Program-made: the position numbers and the translations under genes | Shown: one piece after another, positions 1-5,744 of the stretch | Layout of the letters: every line of letters starts with the position of its first letter | Numbering within the stretch: position 1 is the stretch's first letter | Notes under the pieces: generated by a model | What the model saw: only the letters and a program-made list of their open reading frames with translations | What the model was told of the DNA's origin: nothing | Database searches by the model: none | Origin: an uncultured Porphyromonadaceae bacterium | GTDB taxonomy: Bacteria > Bacteroidota > Bacteroidia > Bacteroidales > Paludibacteraceae | DNA length: 8,697 bases | Assembly: GCA_937898265.1 (NCBI GenBank) | Contig: CALEJM010000071.1 | Coordinates: 1-8,697 of the forward strand | Direction: 5' to 3'

Positions 1-198
1 GCTGCTTCCGTGTTGGCAAAAACCCATCGTGACGCCCTGATGGAACGCCTGGCGAAGTGGCACCCGGAGTATGGCTGGGAGGTGAACAAGGGGTATCCGA
101 CAAAGAAACATCGCGAAGGAATAAAAAACTTTGGACCAACGGTTTATCATAGAAATTCATTCCGGTTGGTCGACACCCAACTCTCGTTCAACTTTTAG
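1..198 (+). CDS. rnhB: Ribonuclease HII, C-terminal part (5' end outside window)
   Basis: RNase HII cuts the RNA strand of RNA-DNA hybrids and starts removal of single ribonucleotides misincorporated in DNA; it is cytosolic. The frame is open from base 1 (Ala-Ala-Ser-Val-Leu-Ala-Lys-Thr), so the GTG at 10 is an internal Val codon and not a start. The fragment of 65 residues carries the family's C-terminal signature: SVLAKTHRD, whose Asp matches the last catalytic carboxylate, then YGWEVNKGYPTKKH and a GPTVYHRNSF block. The final LVDTQLSFNF is a typical short tail. The first three catalytic acidic residues would lie upstream of the window. A strong terminator begins 18 nt after the stop, so the gene is transcriptionally separate from the citrate lyase operon. 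The identification rests on motif recognition and is strong. Confidence 0.9.
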   Translation, partial: AASVLAKTHRDALMERLAKWHPEYGWEVNKGYPTKKHREGIKNFGPTVYHRNSFRLVDTQLSFNF

Positions 199-215
199 TG
201 TCTGCTTCTTCCAAG

Positions 216-256
216 AAAGGCGTCTTGTCGTTTGATAAGGCGTCTTTTTTGTTTTT
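216..256 (+). terminator. Intrinsic terminator after rnhB
   Basis: A 14-bp stem (216-229 pairing with 234-247) with three G-U wobbles and a GTTT loop is followed by a T-rich run to 256. The arms also look like a direct repeat of ggcgtctt, but the pairing explains this. It closes rnhB transcription before the citrate lyase promoter region. Confidence 0.8.
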
Positions 257-293
257 GATGCCGAATAAAGATAAATGTAGGCTTAAAAAATAG

Positions 294-308
294 GTGTAAA
301 TGTTACAC
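294..308. promoter_or_regulatory. Inverted repeat GTGTAA-N3-TTACAC, possible operator
   Basis: Two perfect 6-bp arms are separated by atg. The size and dyad symmetry suit a dimeric helix-turn-helix regulator, but the site is about 220 bp upstream of the recognised promoter and I cannot assign a regulator. It could be chance in AT-rich DNA. Confidence 0.35.
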
Positions 309-348
309 AAAAATAATTATTTTGCAAATGTTTGAAATACAGATGTAA

Positions 349-367
349 TAGCGAAGGTGTTTCGCTA
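349..367. repeat. Short hairpin TAGCGAA-GGTGT-TTCGCTA
   Basis: A perfect 7-bp inverted repeat with a 5-nt spacer. A T-run (about 376-381) follows after 8 nt, too far away for a standard intrinsic terminator. It may be a protein-binding dyad or a weak hairpin; no function can be assigned. Confidence 0.35.
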
Positions 368-385
368 AAATAAAATTTTTTGCAC

Positions 386-400
386 ATAATGGCGCATTAT
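386..400. promoter_or_regulatory. Inverted repeat ATAATG-N3-CATTAT, possible operator
   Basis: Perfect 6-bp arms with a gcg spacer, the same 6-3-6 architecture as the dyad at 294-308 but a different sequence. It lies about 125 bp before the promoter. A regulatory role is a guess based on position and symmetry. Confidence 0.3.
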
Positions 401-524
401 AATATCAATAAATAAAGATATTTTTCCGTAATAACTAATTTTGGGTTGTTAAAGCGGGTTGTTTGATTGTAAAATGTTGGAAAGTAAGGCTGTTTTGAAA
501 AGTGAAAAAATTATTACGTTTTTG

Positions 525-554
525 TTGCTTGGTATAAAAAAAGTCTTATATTTG
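525..554 (+). promoter_or_regulatory. Bacteroidota-type promoter of the citrate lyase operon
   Basis: TTG at 525-527 (-33 element) is followed after 19 nt by TATATTTG at 547-554, matching the Bacteroidota -7 consensus TAnnTTTG. Transcription should start at about 558-562, giving a leader of about 100 nt before citD. No other equally good match was seen in the intergenic region, so this probably drives the whole cit operon. Confidence 0.75.
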
Positions 555-661
555 CAGAGTGATATTGTGGCTGATTAGATTATTCTAAGATGCTAAATAT
601 CAGTTAAGAAAGAATAAGAAAAAATACAAAAATAAACAACTCAACTCAACAAACAACAGCC

Positions 662-943
662 ATGGAACTTAAGACAGCTTCCGCAGGTACGTTGGAATCA
701 GGAGATATCATCGTTGAAATCTCACCTGCTACCTCTAAAGGTATTGATATCCAACTTAAAAGCACCGTTTCTTATCAGTTTGGTGAGCAAATCAAGAAAG
801 TAATTTCTGAAACTCTTGCTGAACTCAACATTACCGATGCATGTGTTAACGCAACCGACAAGGGCGCACTTGACTGCACCATCAAAGCTCGCACAATCGC
901 AGCAGCTTGCCGTGCAGCAGGCAAAGATTTGTGGTTAGATTAA
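662..943 (+). CDS. citD: Citrate lyase acyl carrier protein (gamma subunit)
   Basis: This small subunit carries the 2'-(5''-triphosphoribosyl)-3'-dephospho-CoA prosthetic group on which acetyl and citryl thioesters form during cytosolic citrate cleavage. The 93 residues match the family's usual length. The hallmark AGTLESGD lies at residues 8-15, and Ser13 aligns with the serine that is modified in Klebsiella CitD (numbered 14 there). The conserved KGALDCTIKAR block lies at about 67-77. The ATG at 662 is the first in frame and puts the motif at the correct distance from the N terminus. It is the first gene of the operon, about 100 nt after the predicted transcription start, with no Shine-Dalgarno site; citE follows after 13 nt. 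Recognition is confident. Confidence 0.95.
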   Translation: MELKTASAGTLESGDIIVEISPATSKGIDIQLKSTVSYQFGEQIKKVISETLAELNITDACVNATDKGALDCTIKARTIAAACRAAGKDLWLD

Positions 944-956
944 AACTGTTTACGTT

Positions 957-1847
957 ATGTCACAAAGATTAAGAAGAACAATGATGTTCGTGCCAGGTAA
1001 CAACCCTAGCATGATGCAAGACGCCTATATCTACGGTCCAGACTCAATCATGTTGGACTTGGAAGACTCTGTTACAATGGCAGAGAAAGACGCAGCCCGT
1101 GTGTTGGTTCACAATGCTTTGAAAACCATCGACTACGGTAAGACCGAAATGGTTGTTCGTATCAACCCATTGTCAAGCCCTTATGGCAAGAAAGACGTTG
1201 AAGCAGTGGTAAGCGCTGGCGTTGACGTTATCCGTATGCCTAAGACAGAGACTGCTGAAGAGGTTAAAGAACTCGAGGCTGAAATCCTTCGCGTTGAAGA
1301 GAAACTCGGTTGCGTTGGTCGCACTCAGATCATGGCAGCTATCGAGAGCGCTCTTGGCGTTGTCAACGCTTACGCTATCGCTACCGCATCAAAACGCATG
1401 ATGGGTATCGCTCTTGGCGCCGAAGACTACACCGCATCTTTGAAAACCCCAAGAACATCAGAAGGCACCGAACTTCTCTTGGCTCGCGAAACCATAGTTG
1501 TTGCAGCTCGTGCTGCAGGTATCAACTGTTTCGATACCGTGTTCTCAAACTTGAACGATATGGATGCTTTCCGTCGTGAGGTAGAAGCTATCAAGGCTCT
1601 CGGCTTCGACGGCAAGTCAATCATCAACCCTCGCCAAATCGAGGTTGTCAACGAAGTATTTGCTCCAAAAGCAAAAGACATCGAAAAAGCAAAACTGATT
1701 CTCGCAGCTATCAAAGAAGCAGAACAAAAAGGTAGCGGCGTAGTTTCATTGAATGGTAAAATGGTCGACAAACCTGTTGTAATGAGAGCTCAACACACCA
1801 TCGAATTGGCTCTTGCTTCAGGCATTATCACAGAGGAGGAATTATAA
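957..1847 (+). CDS. citE: Citrate lyase beta subunit (citryl-ACP lyase)
   Basis: CitE cleaves citryl-ACP into oxaloacetate and acetyl-ACP (EC 4.1.3.34) inside the citrate lyase complex. The 296 residues form one TIM-barrel domain of the HpcH/HpaI aldolase superfamily. Visible family features are MFVPGNNP (10-17), LDLEDSV (33-39), the substrate-binding Arg in VVRINP (Arg68), MPKTET (94-99), AAIES (127-131) with Glu130, and ALGAEDY (152-158) with Asp157. Glu130 and Asp157 match the Mg2+ ligands known for the family. CitE-like proteins outside citrate lyase exist, but being flanked by citD and citF makes the beta-subunit role firm. The stop overlaps the citF start by one base (TAATG). Codon use is strongly biased, with Ser almost only TCA, TCT or AGC, suggesting high expression. 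Confidence 0.95.
   Translation: MSQRLRRTMMFVPGNNPSMMQDAYIYGPDSIMLDLEDSVTMAEKDAARVLVHNALKTIDYGKTEMVVRINPLSSPYGKKDVEAVVSAGVDVIRMPKTETAEEVKELEAEILRVEEKLGCVGRTQIMAAIESALGVVNAYAIATASKRMMGIALGAEDYTASLKTPRTSEGTELLLARETIVVAARAAGINCFDTVFSNLNDMDAFRREVEAIKALGFDGKSIINPRQIEVVNEVFAPKAKDIEKAKLILAAIKEAEQKGSGVVSLNGKMVDKPVVMRAQHTIELALASGIITEEEL
1834..1839 (+). promoter_or_regulatory. Shine-Dalgarno-like AGGAGG before citF
   Basis: AGGAGG lies 7 nt before the citF ATG, inside the last codons of citE (Glu-Glu). Neighbouring genes lack any such site, and Bacteroidota generally rely little on it. It may strengthen citF translation next to the TAATG overlap, or just reflect the glutamate codons. Confidence 0.4.
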
Positions 1848-3394
1848 TGGATAAGAAAACTTTGGTAGCCCAAATGGCTAAAGAATTGAATGTTCCTGTT
1901 TACGAAGCAGGCAAAAACCCTAACGTAAGAGCAAAGGTTTCAACTCCACGTCCAGAATTGCAGAAGCAAGCTTCTAAGGTCGTTACCTTGGAAGAAGCTA
2001 TTCGCAAGTCAGGCTTGAAAGACGGCATGACCATCTCTTTCCACCACCACTTCCGTGGCGGCGACAAAGTCGTTAACCTCGTGGTTGACAAACTCGCTGA
2101 GATGGGCTTCAAAAACCTCCACCTCGCTGCTTCTTCATTGGCTGACGTTCACCGTCCATTGATTGAGCACATAAAGAATGGCGTTATCACCAAGATTTCT
2201 ACCTCTGGTATGCGTGGCGCTTTGGCTGACGCTGTTTCAAGAGGCTTGATGGAGACTCCAGTCAACTTCCGTTCACACGGCGGTCGTGCCTTGGCAATCA
2301 AGAAAGGCGAGCTCCACATCGACGTTGCCTTCCTCGGTGCTTCTTCTTGCGACCCACTGGGTAATGCAAGCGGTTACAGCCGTTCAGAGAACGCCAAGTC
2401 AATCTGCGGCTCACTTGGCTACGCAATGGTTGACGCACAATTTGCAGACAAAGTGGTTATCCTTACCGACGACCTCGTAACATATCCTAACACCCCTAAC
2501 GCTATCTCAGAGCGCAACGTTGACTACGTTGTTGAGGTAGAGTCAGTAGGTGATCCTTCAAAAATCTCTTCAGGTGCTATCCGTGACACCAAGAACCCAC
2601 GCGATATCCTCCTCGCTCAAACAGCTGCCAAAGTTGTTATCAACAGCGGCTACTTCGAGGACGGCTTCTCAATTCAAACCGGTTCAGGTGGTGCTTCATT
2701 GGCTGTAACCAAATTCATCCGTGAGAAGATGATCGAGAAAGGCATCAAAGCCAAATTCGCTCTCGGCGGTATCACCAGCCACATGGTTAAGATGCACGAA
2801 GAGGGCCTCATCGAGAAACTCCTCGACGTCCAATCATTCGACATGGTTGCTGCAGAGTCTTTGAAAAACAACCGTTTCCACAAACAGGTTTGCGCCAACG
2901 AGTACGCTTCTGCTGAAGAACTCGGTTCTGCTATCCACTGGTTGGATATGGTTATCCTCTCAGCCCTTGAGGTAGACGTAAACTTCAACGTCAACGTATT
3001 GGTAGGTAGCGACGGCATCATCCGTGGTGCTATCGGCGGTCACCCTGACACCGCAGCTGCTTCAGCCCTCTCAATCGTTGTTTGCCCAATGTTGCGTGGT
3101 CGTATCCCATGCGTTGTAGACGAAGTAACCACCTACATCACTCCTGGTGATGGCGTAGACGTTATCGTAACCGACTTCGGTGTAGCAGTTAACCCACGCC
3201 GTCCTGAGATCGCTGAGCGCTTGAAAGCTGCTGGCTTGAACATCGTGGACATCACCTATCTCCGCGACAAAGCCAAGAGCATCATCGGCGAGCCTGCTGC
3301 TCTCCCATTCGGCGACAAAGTAGTAGGTGTGGTTTACAACCGCGACGGTTCTGTTCTCGACGTAATCAAGAATATCGAAGACCCTAACGCCTAA
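1847..3394 (+). CDS. citF: Citrate lyase alpha subunit (citrate:acetyl-ACP transferase)
   Basis: CitF swaps the acetyl group on CitD for citrate, giving citryl-ACP and acetate (EC 2.8.3.10), the first half-reaction of citrate lyase. The protein of 515 residues is full length for the family. Conserved blocks in order are GMTISFHHHFRGGD (60-73), the GASSCDPLGNASG loop (164-176), LTDDLVTYPNTP (206-217), QTGSGGASLAVTKF (277-290), LGGITSHMVKMHEEGL (306-321), GSDGIIRGAIGGHPD (387-401) and PGDGVDVIVTDFGVAVNP (433-450). It starts inside the citE stop codon, with an AGGAGG 7 nt upstream. It ends 9 nt before citX. Codon use matches citD, citE and the hydratase rather than the accessory genes that follow. 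Confidence 0.95.
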   Translation: MDKKTLVAQMAKELNVPVYEAGKNPNVRAKVSTPRPELQKQASKVVTLEEAIRKSGLKDGMTISFHHHFRGGDKVVNLVVDKLAEMGFKNLHLAASSLADVHRPLIEHIKNGVITKISTSGMRGALADAVSRGLMETPVNFRSHGGRALAIKKGELHIDVAFLGASSCDPLGNASGYSRSENAKSICGSLGYAMVDAQFADKVVILTDDLVTYPNTPNAISERNVDYVVEVESVGDPSKISSGAIRDTKNPRDILLAQTAAKVVINSGYFEDGFSIQTGSGGASLAVTKFIREKMIEKGIKAKFALGGITSHMVKMHEEGLIEKLLDVQSFDMVAAESLKNNRFHKQVCANEYASAEELGSAIHWLDMVILSALEVDVNFNVNVLVGSDGIIRGAIGGHPDTAAASALSIVVCPMLRGRIPCVVDEVTTYITPGDGVDVIVTDFGVAVNPRRPEIAERLKAAGLNIVDITYLRDKAKSIIGEPAALPFGDKVVGVVYNRDGSVLDVIKNIEDPNA

Positions 3395-3403
3395 GACTCC
3401 CTT

Positions 3404-3913
3404 ATGGGTGTAACACTCGCAGAGTTGCTGGCCGGAAGAGACCAGCGAAGAAATAAACAACAGCAACTGATAGACACCTATCAGTTGACTGTTGTTTGTC
3501 TTACTATAGTGATGCCTGGAAGCGAAAAACGCAATGAGACATCACTTTACGTAGCAAAAGTAGCTCACGAGTATCTGTTGCACTCACTCGGAAATCATAT
3601 CAGATATACCGAATTCAACGACGCCATAACGGGTCCTGAAGCCTTTTATGTGGTGGATCTCCCAGCCCTCGAGGCAAAGAAGATGACCACCCAGATTGAA
3701 GACACTCACCCGATGGGCCGACTGTTCGATATCGATGTTTTGCAATCCAACCTTGTGCCTGTGATGCGTGAAGAGGTGGGCAAGGAATCGCGCAGATGTT
3801 TGGTCTGTGGCGAGAAATCGGTGGATTGCATACGCAACAAGAAACACTCTCTCGAAGAGGTGATGGAGAAAATCAACGCTATCGTCGAGAGCTATAAACA
3901 ACGGATGTCGTAA
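3404..3913 (+). CDS. citX: Apo-citrate lyase phosphoribosyl-dephospho-CoA transferase
   Basis: CitX transfers the prosthetic-group precursor made by CitG to the serine of apo-CitD (EC 2.7.7.61), turning apo- into holo-ACP. The 169 residues match a stand-alone CitX; in some bacteria it is fused to CitG, but here the two are separate. Family features are LAELLAGRDQR near the N terminus (5-15), ITGPEAFYVVD (75-85), HPMGRLFDIDVL (102-113) and a Cys-rich RRCLVCGEKSVDC segment (130-142), followed by the characteristic KKHSLEE (146-152). The stop overlaps the citC start by one base (TAATG), indicating translational coupling. Codon use is less biased than in the structural subunits, as expected for a maturation enzyme needed in small amounts. 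Confidence 0.93.
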   Translation: MGVTLAELLAGRDQRRNKQQQLIDTYQLTVVCLTIVMPGSEKRNETSLYVAKVAHEYLLHSLGNHIRYTEFNDAITGPEAFYVVDLPALEAKKMTTQIEDTHPMGRLFDIDVLQSNLVPVMREEVGKESRRCLVCGEKSVDCIRNKKHSLEEVMEKINAIVESYKQRMS

Positions 3914-4944
3914 TGTTTGAAGGGGTGGAGTTAAGGCAGATGCCGTTGACGATGAAATCTGTTCGCACACAGGTGGAATCGTTTCTGCATGCCAACGACC
4001 TCCTTTTGGACAATGACTTGGACTATTACGTTGGCCTCTTTCTCAACGACGAGATGATGGCGGGCGGCGGATTGTCCAACGACATCATCAAGTGCATCGC
4101 CGTCTCGGCCAATGCACGCGAGATGAATCTCTCAGGCTCACTCATCTCACACCTACGGTCAACCGGTATGGCAAGAGGCTACTCCAATCTCTTTGCCTTT
4201 ACGAAACCGAACAACCGTGAGCTCTTTGAACATCTGGCTTTCAATGTGATTGCTGAGTCACCCAAGGCAATTCTCTGCGAGAGCAGTTCGCATGGCATCG
4301 AACAATACTGTCGCGACTTGAAGAAAGAGCAGAGCAGTGGCGTTCAAGGATGTATCGTCATGAACTGTAATCCCGTGACCTTAGGACACCTCTACCTCAT
4401 TGAAACGGCAGCCAGAGAAGTCGACCGCCTACATATCATCTGTGTTCAGGAAGATGCTTCCTTGTTCCCATACGATGTACGTTACGAACTTCTCTGCAAG
4501 GCAACTGCTCATTTGGACAACGTGGTAGTTCATCGTGGCAGTCGGTACGTTTTGTCGAAAGCAACCTTTCCAAGCTACTTCATCAAGGAGCCGAGCGAGG
4601 TGGCTTTGAATCAGATAAAACTCGACCTTGACCTCTTTGTCCGCTATATCGTTCCAGCCTTGAACATCAGTGTCCGCTTTGTTGGAACTGAGCCTTTGGA
4701 CGAACTGACCAACAACTACAACACGCTGATGAAAGAGACGCTTCCGAATCATGGCATCCGTGTGGAAGAGATTCAGCGTAAGGAAGACAAGGGCGGAGTC
4801 ATCAGTGCGTCAAGAGTGCGCAGACTGTTGGCTGCCGACCAAAAGGAAGAAGCCTTTCAGCTGTTGCCACAATGTGTTGTAGATTTTCTCGCAACCACGC
4901 AAGGAGAGCAAGTGATAGAACTAATCAAAAAATCGTTGAAATGA
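3913..4944 (+). CDS. citC: [Citrate (pro-3S)-lyase] ligase
   Basis: CitC activates citrate lyase by acetylating the thiol of the CitD prosthetic group with acetate and ATP (EC 6.2.1.22). The 343 residues show the expected two parts. The N-terminal region (about 1-125) is GNAT-acetyltransferase-like, with VSANAREMNLSGSLISHL (64-81) and an FAFTKPNNRELFEHLAF block (95-111). The C-terminal nucleotidyltransferase domain begins with MNCNPVTLGHLYLIE (150-164), where TLGH is the nucleotide-binding HxGH-type motif. It continues with FVGTEPLD (256-263) and ends with ISASRVRRLL (297-306), the ISxSxVR signature. It overlaps citX by 1 nt and citG by 4 nt (ATGA). The position after citX differs from the proteobacterial orders, where citC leads the operon. 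Confidence 0.93.
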   Translation: MFEGVELRQMPLTMKSVRTQVESFLHANDLLLDNDLDYYVGLFLNDEMMAGGGLSNDIIKCIAVSANAREMNLSGSLISHLRSTGMARGYSNLFAFTKPNNRELFEHLAFNVIAESPKAILCESSSHGIEQYCRDLKKEQSSGVQGCIVMNCNPVTLGHLYLIETAAREVDRLHIICVQEDASLFPYDVRYELLCKATAHLDNVVVHRGSRYVLSKATFPSYFIKEPSEVALNQIKLDLDLFVRYIVPALNISVRFVGTEPLDELTNNYNTLMKETLPNHGIRVEEIQRKEDKGGVISASRVRRLLAADQKEEAFQLLPQCVVDFLATTQGEQVIELIKKSLK

Positions 4945-5732
4945 TGACAATAGACTGGCGAAAACTGACAGCCGATGCGCTGATGGCGGAGTTGGATACC
5001 ACACCGAAACCGGGTCTTGTGGATAGAAACAACAACGGTTCTCATCGTGACATGGACTATACGTTGATGTCCAAAAGCATCGATGCTATTGCCCCCTATT
5101 TCGAGAAGATGGCTGTGGCAAGTCGTCAGACCCTCGACGTCCCTACGCTTCAGGCTATTGGTCTGGAGGCAGAAAAGGCGATGTTTGAGGTGACCCACGG
5201 TGTCAACACCCACAAAGGAGCTATCTTCTGTATCGGATTGTTGGTTGCTTCCTATGCCCATCTGTTGGCAGCGAATGAAGGTCAGGTTCAGTTGGGACAA
5301 CTGCAACAGGTCATCGAAGACACGGCACAAGAGTTTCAGCCACAGCAAAACACCAACGGCGTGATGGCAGCCCTTCGCTATCGTGTTCAAGGTGCGTTGG
5401 CAATGGCTCAGCATGGCTACGAAATCGTTCTACACGACATTCTGCCTTGGTACAGAAAAGCGCTGAATGAAAGTCCAGACGAAAACATGGCTCGTGTGCG
5501 TACACTATTATATATAATGTCGCGCATTGAAGACACCAACCTCTACCATCGTGGTGGCGAGAAGGTGGCTTTGGAGATTCGCAAGCGGGCTGGTGAGCTC
5601 TGCAAGCAATGCTCGTTGGAGGAGCTGATGGAGTTTGATGCACAATGTATCTCGCTCAACGTCAGTGCCGGCGGAAGTGCCGACATCCTCTCAATGACAA
5701 TTTTGTTAGACAAACTAAATAACATAATATAA
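4941..5732 (+). CDS. citG: Triphosphoribosyl-dephospho-CoA synthase
   Basis: CitG condenses ATP with dephospho-CoA to make the precursor of the citrate lyase prosthetic group (EC 2.4.2.52), which CitX then attaches to CitD. Counting from the chosen start, the 263 residues show TPKPGLVDRNNNGSH (21-35), an acidic MDY segment, VTHGVNTHKGAIF (84-96), TNGVMAALRYRV (138-149), RIEDTNLYHRGG (195-206) and SAGGSADILSMTILL (242-256), all typical of the CitG/MdcB family. The frame is open back to 4872, but that start would add 23 unrelated, Arg/Cys-rich residues overlapping citC. The ATG at 4941 overlaps the citC stop as ATGA; the adjacent ATG at 4944 is equally possible. The hydratase follows after 12 nt. 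MdcB of malonate decarboxylase is the main alternative, but the operon rules it out. Confidence 0.93.
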   Translation: MMTIDWRKLTADALMAELDTTPKPGLVDRNNNGSHRDMDYTLMSKSIDAIAPYFEKMAVASRQTLDVPTLQAIGLEAEKAMFEVTHGVNTHKGAIFCIGLLVASYAHLLAANEGQVQLGQLQQVIEDTAQEFQPQQNTNGVMAALRYRVQGALAMAQHGYEIVLHDILPWYRKALNESPDENMARVRTLLYIMSRIEDTNLYHRGGEKVALEIRKRAGELCKQCSLEELMEFDAQCISLNVSAGGSADILSMTILLDKLNNII

Positions 5733-5744
5733 AACTAAATCGCT

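Larger units (their letters stand above)
257..661. other. AT-rich regulatory intergenic region upstream of citD
   Basis: No convincing open reading frame or RNA gene was seen here. The stretch is strongly AT-rich. It holds three inverted repeats (entered separately), a 14-bp AT palindrome at 310-323 (aaaataattatttt) that may be chance, and one clear promoter. The last 100 nt form an A-rich, C-containing leader (for example the ctcaactcaacaaacaac run before 660) without a Shine-Dalgarno site, as is usual for well-expressed Bacteroidota genes. The distance between the repeats and the promoter leaves room for an upstream activator or a second, unrecognised promoter. Confidence 0.6.

Noticed and set aside
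10..198. Small separate 62-residue protein starting at GTG 10
   Set aside because: The frame is open to base 1 and the sequence is the C terminus of RNase HII, so this is a cut gene.
219..246. Direct repeat ggcgtctt as a possible insertion or attachment site
   Set aside because: Both copies belong to the two arms of the rnhB terminator stem through G-U pairing.
3071..3466. Antisense ORF of 131 codons opposite the end of citF
   Set aside because: Shadow of citF codons; no similarity to any family and no start signal.
4872..4940. Upstream ATG giving a 286-residue CitG
   Set aside because: The extra 23 residues are read from the citC 3' end in another frame and look unlike CitG; the ATGA overlap at 4941 is the natural coupled start.
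4857..5414. Long antisense ORF of 185 codons across citC and citG
   Set aside because: It lies fully opposite well-conserved citC and citG, is His/Cys-rich nonsense and has no promoter or family features.
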